This document shows positions 25,741-33,064 of a DNA stretch of 33,585 nucleotides, one piece after another. A program made the position numbers and the translations under genes. The first letter of the stretch is position 1, and each line of letters starts with the position of its first letter. A model generated the notes under the pieces. That model was not told the DNA's origin. It did not search any database and saw nothing but the letters and a program-made list of their open reading frames with translations. This stretch comes from an uncultured Clostridia bacterium (lineage in GTDB: Bacteria; Bacillota; Clostridia; Oscillospirales; Oscillospiraceae), in NCBI GenBank assembly GCA_945949735.1, contig CAMFFO010000012.1, positions 1-33,585 of the forward strand, given 5' to 3'.

Positions 25741-25869
25741 GGTATTACCTCCTTTTACATTATAAATTGGATGCGTTCTAAGTATAACCACGGAATGGGG
25801 AAAAAGCAACAAATAATTCGTGAACGATGAGAAAATGGCCAGGCGTATCTGAAAACCGGCAATACGCCC

Positions 25870-26037
25870 TAAGGCAACACCGCATAATTGCGTCTGCGGC
25901 CGGATGGCGGGTCTTTTCCCCCATCCGTGCAGTATGGAAAACAGGAAATACACCAAGTATTCCTCTGTTTTCCAAACTTTCGGCTGAGGAAAAATCCCTC
26001 GCCACCGGCTCTTGCCGAATTGTGCGGTGTTGCCCTA
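25870..26037 (+). repeat. Family P palindromic repeat, copy P4, forming the birA stop codon
   Basis: Same orientation as P1 and P3 but more diverged. The left end is AAGGCAACACCGCATAATTG, the right end TGTGCGGTGTTGCCC, flanked by TA at 25870-25871 and 26036-26037. The core reads GGGTCTTTTCCCCCATCCGT. The inner hairpin pairs TGGAAAACAG with CTGTTTTCCA. The right-hand TA and the last C of the repeat make up the birA stop codon (26035-26037, TAG on the minus strand). It fills most of 25741-26034; nothing else was seen there. Confidence 0.85.
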
Positions 26038-26829
26038 AATGTATCCATACATCCCCCGGACGCTGACCTCCCCGGAGTTTATGGCCTCCACCTGTCCCGT
26101 GGGGAGCCGGACCAACAGCGCGCCGCTGGAATCAATGTCCAGAGCCAGGGCGTGACGGACTTCCTCACCCCGAACCAGGGAAACCTCCTGCCCCAGGGTG
26201 ATACAGTCCCGGCGGTAGCGGGAGAGGGTTTCCTCCTTGCCGCAAATCAGCGTCTCGTTCATTCTGTGAAGGGCATCCAGCATGGCAGCGGCGAGACCGG
26301 CCCGGGATACGGGAGAACCTGTAATCATGGCCAGGGACGCGGCCATGTCCCGAAGCTCCGGAGGAAAATCCTCGCATTTGTGGCAGCAGTTAATGCCAAT
26401 GCCAATGACGCACCCCTCCACGATGCCCCGGTCAATGACCAGTTCCGTGAGGATGCCTCCCAGCTTGCGTTTGCCGCAGACCAGATCGTTCGTCCATTTG
26501 ATCCCTGGCCTGAACCCGGCGGCGGATTCCACGGCGTCACACATAGCAACGGCAACAGCGCAGGTCAGGTGCATAAGCTCGGACGGGGCGCAGTTGGGCC
26601 GGAGCAAGATGCTCAGATACACACCCATGTCCTGCGGTGAGGAGAAGCTGCGTCCTCTGCGGCCATGGCCGTCGCTCTGGTGCCCCGCGACCAGGGCGGT
26701 ACCCTGAGGCGCGCCTTGGCGGGCGAGCTCCTTGAGAATGTCATTGGTGGATCCTACGGAGGGCTTGTAAGCCAGCAGCTCCCGCCAGGGATAACCAGGG
26801 GAAAGCCTGGACAGAATTTCTTCCCGCAT
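26035..26829 (-). CDS. birA: Biotin-protein ligase without DNA-binding domain
   Basis: Attaches biotin to carboxylase or decarboxylase subunits via biotinyl-AMP. The product is 264 residues from the ATG at 26829, 1 nt after the upstream stop codon, so coupled to that gene. Motifs: VGSTNDILKEL (26-36), GHGRRGRSFSSP (54-65, biotinyl-AMP loop), KWTNDLVCGKRKLGGILTE (111-129), GIGINCC. The N-terminal winged helix of BirA repressors is absent, so this is a ligase only. The stop codon is formed at the edge of repeat P4. The C-terminal SH3-like domain (ALDIDSSGALLVRLPTGQ) appears complete. Confidence 0.94.
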   Translation of the reverse strand: MREEILSRLSPGYPWRELLAYKPSVGSTNDILKELARQGAPQGTALVAGHQSDGHGRRGRSFSSPQDMGVYLSILLRPNCAPSELMHLTCAVAVAMCDAVESAAGFRPGIKWTNDLVCGKRKLGGILTELVIDRGIVEGCVIGIGINCCHKCEDFPPELRDMAASLAMITGSPVSRAGLAAAMLDALHRMNETLICGKEETLSRYRRDCITLGQEVSLVRGEEVRHALALDIDSSGALLVRLPTGQVEAINSGEVSVRGMYGYI

Positions 26830-26830
26830 A

Positions 26831-28249
26831 TCAGTCAATGTCCGGGAGGATCTCCTCGGGAGGCTGGTCCAGAAGCTCCGGATGGCGCAGAATGTGCTTG
26901 TAATGCTTGAAAAATGCGGCGTAATAATAGCCGTCCACAATCCGCTCGTCCAGGGTGAACTTCACGTCAACATATTTGCGCTGTACCACGGTGCCGTCCT
27001 CCTGAACCTCCAGAGCCCGGCGTTTACAGCCGAAAGCGCCGAACACGGGCAGATTACCGAAGTCATACAGATGGTGGTAAATGGGCGGAATGCCAAGGCT
27101 TCCCATGGAGGTGAAGAACACACTGCCGTGGAAGGGGCTGACTTCCAAAAGGAATTTGGGGAGCATTCCGAAGTAATCCAGGGTTTTCAGCAGCCATACG
27201 GCGAATTTCAGAAGCACTCCGGGGATCAGGGTAAAGGCCCCTGCCACATTGTCGAAGCTGGAATCCAGAGGCGTGTTTTTTACCTCCTCCACGGCGGCCT
27301 GGAGCTTGCGGTAAACATCCCCGGCGGTATCCGTGCGGGTGAAATGCACCTTGATGACCGTGTCCGGGGAATCCACCTGCATATCCTTCTTTACGGTCAT
27401 GCAGTACTGGACGTCCTCTCCCCGGGAATAGACCTTCTGACCGGCAAGGAACCGATTCAGAGCGGGATACTTGCACAGCGCGCGGACATAGCAGGCCAGC
27501 AGTACGTGCATGATGCCGAAATTGGTCAGCCCTTCCCGCCGCTTCTGGCGGATGTAGCGATCCACATGGCTGATTTCAAAGGAATCGGCAAACAGGTTGG
27601 AGGATTCGTTGCGGTTTACCATAATGTAGGGGGAAACCTGGGAAATGGGAGGAAGGGAGCGGATACGCCGTCCGTCCACCCGGTCGCCCCAGGTGGGATG
27701 GTACTCCCCAATGGGGTGAATCCGAATCGCGAAAACCTGGAGCAGACAGCCCGCCAGCGCAAGAAGATCCGGCAGCCAGAAGAGCATACATGCCATATCT
27801 CCGGAGGCCATCGCTTCCCTGTAGAAATAGAGGATAAACACGACAGGAGCTGCCACCACCGGCAGCAGCAGGGAAACGGCATGAATCCGATGGCCTGCGG
27901 TGATATCGGTGTACAGGAAAGCGAAGAATACCAGGGCGATCCAAAACAGCCACACAATCATACGGCTCTGAATGTTGGCGTTTAGCCAGATAGCGGAATA
28001 CAGGGCCATCATCCAGACGGGGATCGCGGTTTTGTAGAACTGCTCCGTCCCCTGAAGGAGGGCGATGAGGGCGTAAAGCAGGGTGGCTGCCGTGGGCAAA
28101 ATGATTTGGCTCCACACGAAGGACGAATCTCCCGTCCCTTTCACACAGAAGATTCCGATGCGGGCCACTGCCGAGCCGACCATGCACAGCGCCATCAGCC
28201 AGGTCAGCACGTTTTTGCGGCTGACATAGAGATGAATTCTGTTTTTCAT
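26831..28249 (-). CDS. Membrane protein with degenerate E2/CAT-like acyltransferase domain
   Basis: 472 residues from the ATG at 28249; a longer frame lacks support because the promoter lies inside it. The N-terminal half (about 14-172) has roughly six membrane helices. The C-terminal half resembles the catalytic domain of 2-oxoacid dehydrogenase E2 or chloramphenicol acetyltransferase: ISHVDRYIRQKRREGLTNFG, MHVLLACYVRALCKYPALNRF, and at the end DERIVDGYYYAAFFKHYKHIL, the position of the E2 motif DHRxxDG. The His is replaced by Glu (E435), so normal acyl transfer is doubtful. There is no lipoyl domain. Coupled to birA downstream. The fold assignment is inference from these motifs. Confidence 0.75.
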   Translation of the reverse strand: MKNRIHLYVSRKNVLTWLMALCMVGSAVARIGIFCVKGTGDSSFVWSQIILPTAATLLYALIALLQGTEQFYKTAIPVWMMALYSAIWLNANIQSRMIVWLFWIALVFFAFLYTDITAGHRIHAVSLLLPVVAAPVVFILYFYREAMASGDMACMLFWLPDLLALAGCLLQVFAIRIHPIGEYHPTWGDRVDGRRIRSLPPISQVSPYIMVNRNESSNLFADSFEISHVDRYIRQKRREGLTNFGIMHVLLACYVRALCKYPALNRFLAGQKVYSRGEDVQYCMTVKKDMQVDSPDTVIKVHFTRTDTAGDVYRKLQAAVEEVKNTPLDSSFDNVAGAFTLIPGVLLKFAVWLLKTLDYFGMLPKFLLEVSPFHGSVFFTSMGSLGIPPIYHHLYDFGNLPVFGAFGCKRRALEVQEDGTVVQRKYVDVKFTLDERIVDGYYYAAFFKHYKHILRHPELLDQPPEEILPDID

Positions 28250-28258
28250 AGCATCCCA

Positions 28259-28287
28259 AGTATAACAGAATACGGCGTAATTCGCAA
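28259..28287 (-). promoter_or_regulatory. Promoter of the membrane E2-like gene and birA
   Basis: Minus-strand TTGCGA (28282-28287), 17-nt spacer, TATACT (28259-28264), just upstream of the ATG at 28249. The very short leader leaves only weak GGGA as a ribosome binding site. Confidence 0.6.
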
Positions 28288-28332
28288 GGAAAAAATAGCA
28301 CGATTCGCCGGAACAGCCATCTGCGTACAGAC

Positions 28333-28567
28333 AAATTGGTGCTTGTTGAATACTTGCTGTCATTGCGAGCCAGTGCGCTTGAGTGGCGTGGCAATCCCCC
28401 GGTTAGAGGGGAAATGTACCGAATAGTTCCCGGAAGAGCGGGATTCGCCGCGATTTTTGGCGGTAATCGTTCCCGGATTCCTTTCAACCGGGGGATTGCC
28501 ACGACCAGTGTGCGCACTGGTCTCGCAATGACAGGATACTTGGAGGTGAAGCGACAAACACCAATTT
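28333..28567. repeat. Family N repeat, copy N5 (outer GGTG, inner type 1)
   Basis: Outer ends AAATTGGTGCTT (28333-28344) and AAACACCAATTT (28556-28567). The inner module 28357-28534 runs from CTGTCATTGCGAGCC to GGTCTCGCAATGACAG. The linkers are 12 and 21 nt. The outer ends are of the N2 kind but the inner module is of the N3 kind, showing that the parts combine freely. It occupies most of the 347-nt gap 28250-28596, together with the promoter above. Confidence 0.9.
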
Positions 28568-28596
28568 GCCGCTTTGGCAATGCTGCTTGCTTGTTG

Positions 28597-29472
28597 TTAC
28601 GCGCTGAGGGCACGCAGGGTTGCGGCGAGGAAATCCGGGTTGGTCCCGCAGCAGCCGCCCAGGAGCTGTGCTCCGTTTTCCCGGCACTGGCGGAGAATCC
28701 GGGAAAACTCTTCCGGTTCCATGGGATATTCCGCGATCCCCTGGCCGTTGATCACCGGATTGCCTGCGTTGGGCTTGCAGATCAGCGGACCCTTCAGCTC
28801 CCGGCGGAGACGGCTCACCAAGGAAGGGGTCATTTCATCCGCTGCCACGCAGTTGAACCCCACGGCGGCAGCTCCCGCTTGCTCCAGCTCCCGGAGTATG
28901 GGGCCTGCCGGGGCTCCGGAGAACAGGGAACCGTCCGCCTGCATGGTGAACGTGTACATGGAGGCCCCGGCTCTTTCCAGCTCCGCGGCCGTAAAAATGG
29001 CCTCCGCCTCCTGGGGGTAGAGCAGGGTTTCCCCCACCAGAAGATCCACGCCGCCGTCAAGAAGCCCCCGGATCTGGCGGCGGTAGTTCTCCACCAGCAG
29101 GCCGGAATTATCAGGATCCCAGCTGTCGCAGTAGGCCGCCAGGGTGGTCAAATCCCCGGCAATCAGGCAGTCCGGCGCGGCTGAGCGGGAGAGTGCCGCC
29201 AGGGAGGCGTTGATCCGCTCGGTGTGATGGTCCATCCCGTGGGCTTTCAGGGCAATGGGCTGGGCCTGGAAGGTGGGGGCGTAGATGATCTGGGAGCCCG
29301 CCCGGGCGTAAGCGCGCTGGAGGGAAACCAGCGGCTCCGGGTTCTCCAGCACCCATAGCTCGGTGCTGGCGCCCTTCGGCATTCCCGCCAGACGGAGATT
29401 GGAGCCGGTGGCCCCATCCAGAAGGCACAGCCCATCCCGGATTATTTGTTGGAATTCGTTGGTTGAAAGCAT
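28597..29472 (-). CDS. Homocysteine S-methyltransferase family protein
   Basis: A zinc-dependent methyltransferase that moves a methyl group to homocysteine to make methionine; MmuM members use S-methylmethionine. The product is 291 residues. Motifs: LLDGATGSNLRLAGMP at the N-terminus, PTFQAQPIAL, the zinc ligands in VGFNCV and GGCCGTNP near the C-terminus, and ICKPNAGNPV. GGAGG lies 8 nt before the ATG. The methyl donor cannot be told from sequence; the length fits MmuM or the N-terminal domain of split MetH proteins. It stands alone between repeats N5 and N6. Confidence 0.9.
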   Translation of the reverse strand: MLSTNEFQQIIRDGLCLLDGATGSNLRLAGMPKGASTELWVLENPEPLVSLQRAYARAGSQIIYAPTFQAQPIALKAHGMDHHTERINASLAALSRSAAPDCLIAGDLTTLAAYCDSWDPDNSGLLVENYRRQIRGLLDGGVDLLVGETLLYPQEAEAIFTAAELERAGASMYTFTMQADGSLFSGAPAGPILRELEQAGAAAVGFNCVAADEMTPSLVSRLRRELKGPLICKPNAGNPVINGQGIAEYPMEPEEFSRILRQCRENGAQLLGGCCGTNPDFLAATLRALSA

Positions 29473-29511
29473 GGTTGGTTCCTCCCGTTTATACAGGATC
29501 GTATATGGAAG

Positions 29512-29690
29512 ATAAATTGTTGTTTACAGTTTTCAAGCACCTTACGTTGCCACCGTAGGGGCGGATATTATCCGCCCGAAACGTTCCGGTTTTTGAGCAT
29601 TTCCGGTGAATGTGCGTGCTATCAATGCGGTAAGGTTGCGGGCGGATAATATCCGCCCCTACGGTGATAGTGCTGTAAACAACAATTTAT
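29512..29690. repeat. Family N repeat, copy N6 (outer GTTG, inner type 2)
   Basis: The outer ends form a perfect 17-bp inverted repeat, ATAAATTGTTGTTTACA (29512-29528) and its complement (29674-29690). The inner arms are a perfect 26-bp inverted repeat (29553-29578 and 29639-29664) beginning CCGTAGGGGCGGA, each with the palindrome GGCGGATATTATCCGCC. From the 12-nt outer core, the linkers are 27 and 12 nt. It fills most of the 333-nt gap 29473-29805. Confidence 0.92.
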
Positions 29691-29743
29691 CTGTTTGAAT
29701 ACGATCATATTATAGTTGGAAATTGGAAAGAATGCAAGAAGGA

Positions 29744-29772
29744 TTGACCTTTTCGGGAAAAACTGCTACTAT
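29744..29772 (+). promoter_or_regulatory. Promoter of the M29 aminopeptidase gene
   Basis: TTGACC (29744-29749), 17-nt spacer, TACTAT (29767-29772). A TATAAT at 29770-29775 overlaps but would need a 20-nt spacer. Confidence 0.6.
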
Positions 29773-29805
29773 AATGAAATCTCTCCAAAGAAAGGATTTG
29801 AAGCT

Positions 29806-31029
29806 ATGAAGAAAGCAACCCTCAGAGCCTATGCCAGGCTCATTGTGCGATCCGGAATCAATGTGCAGAAGGGCCAGGAGGTTCTTGTTTATGCGGATCT
29901 GGATCAGCCGGAATTTGTTCAGATGGTGGTGGAGGAGGCCTACAAAGCCAAGGCTTCCAAGGTGATCGTGGAGTGGAACTATGCGCCTCTTGAAAAAATC
30001 CATGTGCGGCACCAGAACGTCAAAACCCTGGGTGCGGTGGAGAAGTGGCAGCTGGAGCGGCAGGAGCACTTCTGCCAGGCCATGCCCGCCAGGATTCATC
30101 TGGTTTCCGAGGACCCGGACGGCCTGAAGGGCATGAACATGGAGAAGGTGGCCAAATCCCGCCAGCTTCGCTATCCCATCCTGAAGCCCTACCTGGACCG
30201 CCGGGAGGGCGCTCAGCAGTGGTGTATTGCCGCAGTACCCGGCGTGGCTTGGGCGAAGAAGGTTTTCCCGGGAATGCGGGCCTCCGCCGCAGTGGAAAAG
30301 CTGTGGGAGGCCATTCTGGATGCTTCCCGCGTGGATGAAGATCCTGTAGCGGCCTGGGAGAAGCACAATGCGGACCTGGCGTCCCGGTGCGAATACCTGA
30401 ACAGCCTGGGAATTCAGAAGCTCCACTACACCGCGGATAACGGCACGGACTTCACCGTGGGCATGATCCCCGAGGCTCAGTTCTGCGGCGGCGGAGAGGT
30501 TTCCCGGCGTGGGATTTTCTTCAACCCCAACATCCCCACGGAGGAGTGCTTCATCTCCCCTATGAAGGGTCAGGCCGAGGGCATTGTCTACGCTACCAAG
30601 CCCCTGAGCTATCAGGGACAGCTGATTGAGGATTTTTCCATCCGTTTCGAGGGAGGCCGGGCCGTGGAGGTCAAGGCCGCAAAGGGAGAGGAGCTGCTGA
30701 AATCCATGATCGCCATGGACGAGGGCGCGGCCTACCTGGGCGAGTGCGCCCTGGTGCCCCAGTCCAGCCCCATTGCCCAGAGCGGAATTCTGTTCTACAA
30801 TACCCTGTTTGACGAGAATGCCGCCTGCCATCTGGCGCTGGGTATGGGCTTCGCAGACACCATCCGGGATCACCACAATAAGACCCTGGAGGAGTGCCGC
30901 GCGCTGGGCATCAACGACTCCATGATCCACGAGGATTTCATGATCGGCTGCGACAGCATGAACATCGATGCCCTCTGCGCGGATGGCCGCACGGTTCCCA
31001 TTTTCCGCGGAGGCAACTGGGCGTTTTGA
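29806..31029 (+). CDS. M29-family aminopeptidase (AmpS/PepS-like)
   Basis: A cytoplasmic dimetal enzyme that removes N-terminal residues from peptides. The product is 407 residues from the ATG at 29806 (AAAGGA 9 nt upstream). The metal ligands of the family are visible in order: Glu in PTEECFISP (246/247), Glu in YLGECALVP (313), His in ENAACHLALG (342), and His/Asp in MIHEDFMIG (375, 377). The N-terminal domain begins RAYARLIVRSGINVQKGQEVLV. AmpS, PepS and aminopeptidase T share this layout and cannot be told apart here. Confidence 0.93.
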   Translation: MKKATLRAYARLIVRSGINVQKGQEVLVYADLDQPEFVQMVVEEAYKAKASKVIVEWNYAPLEKIHVRHQNVKTLGAVEKWQLERQEHFCQAMPARIHLVSEDPDGLKGMNMEKVAKSRQLRYPILKPYLDRREGAQQWCIAAVPGVAWAKKVFPGMRASAAVEKLWEAILDASRVDEDPVAAWEKHNADLASRCEYLNSLGIQKLHYTADNGTDFTVGMIPEAQFCGGGEVSRRGIFFNPNIPTEECFISPMKGQAEGIVYATKPLSYQGQLIEDFSIRFEGGRAVEVKAAKGEELLKSMIAMDEGAAYLGECALVPQSSPIAQSGILFYNTLFDENAACHLALGMGFADTIRDHHNKTLEECRALGINDSMIHEDFMIGCDSMNIDALCADGRTVPIFRGGNWAF

Positions 31030-31078
31030 CGCTCCGGCGGAATCCGGCAATCTTTTTCAAAAAAAGTAAAAATAATGC

Positions 31079-31107
31079 TTGCATTCTTGCTTCCGCTGTG
31101 GTATGAT
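31079..31107 (+). promoter_or_regulatory. Promoter of rpmE
   Basis: TTGCAT (31079-31084), 17-nt spacer, TATGAT (31102-31107), 50 nt downstream of the aminopeptidase stop. Confidence 0.65.
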
Positions 31108-31129
31108 ATCCGGGCGATTGAAGATTGCT

Positions 31130-31147
31130 AAGGGCATTTATGCCCTT
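31130..31147 (+). promoter_or_regulatory. Hairpin in the rpmE leader
   Basis: AAGGGCA (31130-31136) pairs with TGCCCTT (31141-31147) around TTTA, between the promoter and the ribosome binding site GAGGTG (31161-31166). Leader structures that let L31 control its own synthesis are known in several bacterial groups. Assignment to that class is inference. Confidence 0.5.
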
Positions 31148-31173
31148 TACCTGATAAGAAAGAGGTGAACGAA

Positions 31174-31374
31174 ATGAAGGAAGGTATCCATCCCAAGTAC
31201 GAACAGACCACCATCCGCTGTGCCTGCGGCAATGTCTTTACCACTGGTTCTACCAAGAAGGACATTCGTGTTGAGATCTGCTCCAAGTGCCACCCTTTCT
31301 ATACCGGCAAGCAGAAGCTGGTTGACACCGGTGGACGGGTTGACCGCTTCAACAAGCGCTTTGGCCTGAAGTAA
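31174..31374 (+). CDS. rpmE: 50S ribosomal protein L31 (zinc-binding form)
   Basis: A component of the large ribosomal subunit. 66 residues from the ATG at 31174, with GAGGTG 7 nt upstream; an in-frame GTG at 31165 overlaps that site. [20 protein letters not shown] is the usual L31 start. The cysteines C16, C18, C37 and C40 (CxC and CSKC) make this the zinc-binding form rather than the zinc-free paralogue. Ends [11 protein letters not shown] as in relatives. It has its own promoter and terminator. Confidence 0.97.
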   Translation: MKEGIHPKYEQTTIRCACGNVFTTGSTKKDIRVEICSKCHPFYTGKQKLVDTGGRVDRFNKRFGLK

Positions 31375-31387
31375 GCATCACACACCT

Positions 31388-31422
31388 ATCCGCACCACGG
31401 GATTCCGTGGTGCGGATTTTTT
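31388..31422 (+). terminator. Terminator of rpmE
   Basis: ATCCGCACCACGG (31388-31400) pairs perfectly with CCGTGGTGCGGAT (31405-31417) around GATT, followed by TTTTT. It lies 13 nt past the rpmE stop. Confidence 0.95.
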
Positions 31423-31449
31423 GTATTTGAGGAAGTTTAGTGGGCAGGA

Positions 31450-31685
31450 AAATTGTTGTTTACGCGTGCGCACCTGAAGGAACACTGTCATTGCGAGCCA
31501 GTGCGCTTGAGTGGCGTGGCAATCCCCCGGTTGAGTGGAACCAGGTAACAATTACCGCCAAGAATTTTGGCAACTCCCATTCTTTCGGGTGCTTTTCGGT
31601 ACATTTCCTCACTAACCGGGGGATTGCCACGACCAGTGTGCGCACTGGTCTCGCAATGACAGCGTTATTTTTCAAACAACAATTT
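31450..31685. repeat. Family N repeat, copy N7 (outer GTTG, inner type 1, reversed)
   Basis: Outer ends AAATTGTTGTTT (31450-31461) and AAACAACAATTT (31674-31685). The inner module 31485-31662 runs from CTGTCATTGCGAGCC to GGTCTCGCAATGACAG, but its unique middle is the reverse complement of that in N3, N4 and N5. The linkers are 23 nt (ACGCGTGCGCACC, as in N1) and 11 nt. It occupies most of the 418-nt gap between rpmE and hflX. Confidence 0.9.
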
Positions 31686-31736
31686 ACGCAGGAAGCCGTT
31701 GGGCGATGCGCAATTATTATATTTTTGTGAAATATC

Positions 31737-31766
31737 TTGTCCGCCCACGGCACAATATGATATACT
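31737..31766 (+). promoter_or_regulatory. Promoter of hflX
   Basis: TTGTCC (31737-31742), 18-nt spacer, TATACT (31761-31766), giving a leader of about 20 nt that contains the AGGAGG site. Confidence 0.55.
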
Positions 31767-31792
31767 ATAGAAAAAGGGTCACAGGAGGTACT

Positions 31793-33061
31793 ATGGAAGA
31801 GAATTTTGACAGGACTGTCCAGGAGCGCGCGGTACTGGTGGGGCTCAACGCGGATTGCTTTACCGAGGAGCAGACCGCCACGGAGGAGAGCCTGGAGGAA
31901 CTGGACGACCTGCTGGAAACCGCCGGAGGCTTCTGCACCGGAAAGATCCTGCAGAACCGCCATGCGCCCGATCCCCACAGCTTTATCGGCGAGGGAAAGG
32001 CCCTGGAGGTGAAGATGCTGGTGGAGGCCACCGCGTCCACCATGGTCATCTTTGACAACGAGCTTTCCCCGGGGAATATCCGGGCTCTGGAGGAGATCAT
32101 CGGCGTGACGGTGCTGGACCGCAGCGCACTGATTCTGGATATCTTCGCCCAGCGGGCCAAGACCAAGGAGGGCCGCCTTCAGGTGGAGCTGGCCCAGTAC
32201 CAATATCTGCTGCCGAGGCTCTCCGGCATGGGAAAGAGCCTGTCCCGCCAGGGCGGCGGCATCGGCACCCGGGGCCCCGGTGAAACCAAGCTGGAATCCG
32301 ACCGCCGCCACATCCGGGAACGGATCAATCGGTTGGAAGAGGAGCTGGAGCAGGTGCGCAGGGTTCGCAGCGTCCAGCGGGAGCGGAGAATGAAGAATTC
32401 CGTGCCGGTGGTGGCCATTGTGGGCTATACCAACGCGGGCAAATCCACCCTCCTAAACCAGCTGACCGGAGCGGGGATTCCCGCCAACAACCGGCTCTTT
32501 GATACCCTGGACACCACCTCCCGACAGCTGACGGTTTCGGACAATCTGGATGTGATCCTGTCCGACACGGTGGGCTTTATCTCCAAGCTGCCTCACCATC
32601 TGGTGAACGCCTTTCACGCGACGCTGGAGGAACTGGAATACGCGGATTTGCTGCTCCATGTCATCGATGCCTCCGATCCTCACATTGAGAAGCACATTGC
32701 CGTGGTGGAAAAACTCATCGACAAGCTGGCAAAGCCCGGCGTCCCGGTGCTGAAGTGCTACAACAAGGCGGACCTTGTCTATTCCGAGGATATTCCGGTG
32801 AGCAGGGATGTGATCCCCATTTCCGCCAAGCGGGGCTACAACATGGATGGGCTCCTGAAGGCCATTGAGGAAGCGTTGGGGGCATCCAGGCACCATGTGG
32901 TTGTACGGCTGCCCTATTCCATGGGCGGTATGGTGGAAACCCTCCACGACGGCGCCCAGGTGAAGAATGTGGAGTACGGCGCGGAGGGGATCGAAGTGGA
33001 AGCTGTTCTGGACGATATCCTCTTCGGACGGCTTCGGGCATATGTTATTAAGGAGTGCTGA
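31793..33061 (+). CDS. hflX: Ribosome-associated GTPase HflX
   Basis: HflX binds the 50S subunit and splits stalled ribosomes under stress. The product is 422 residues from the ATG at 31793 (AGGAGG, with a short 4-nt spacer). The N-terminal nucleotide-binding domain has the DPHSFIGEGKALEV segment. A glycine-rich linker reads SRQGGGIGTRGPGETKLE, followed by a coiled helix (RLEEELEQVRRVRSVQRERR). The GTPase domain has G1 GYTNAGKST, G3 DTVGFI, G4 NKAD and G5 SAK. The upstream in-frame start at 31706 is rejected because the promoter lies inside that extension. Only 3 nt separate it from the next gene. Confidence 0.96.
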   Translation: MEENFDRTVQERAVLVGLNADCFTEEQTATEESLEELDDLLETAGGFCTGKILQNRHAPDPHSFIGEGKALEVKMLVEATASTMVIFDNELSPGNIRALEEIIGVTVLDRSALILDIFAQRAKTKEGRLQVELAQYQYLLPRLSGMGKSLSRQGGGIGTRGPGETKLESDRRHIRERINRLEEELEQVRRVRSVQRERRMKNSVPVVAIVGYTNAGKSTLLNQLTGAGIPANNRLFDTLDTTSRQLTVSDNLDVILSDTVGFISKLPHHLVNAFHATLEELEYADLLLHVIDASDPHIEKHIAVVEKLIDKLAKPGVPVLKCYNKADLVYSEDIPVSRDVIPISAKRGYNMDGLLKAIEEALGASRHHVVVRLPYSMGGMVETLHDGAQVKNVEYGAEGIEVEAVLDDILFGRLRAYVIKEC

Positions 33062-33064
33062 TCC

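Noticed and set aside
7932-31685. Repeated short palindromic units resembling a CRISPR array
   Set aside because: Copies are kilobases apart, each a single long inverted repeat. There are no regularly spaced direct repeats, unique spacers or cas genes.
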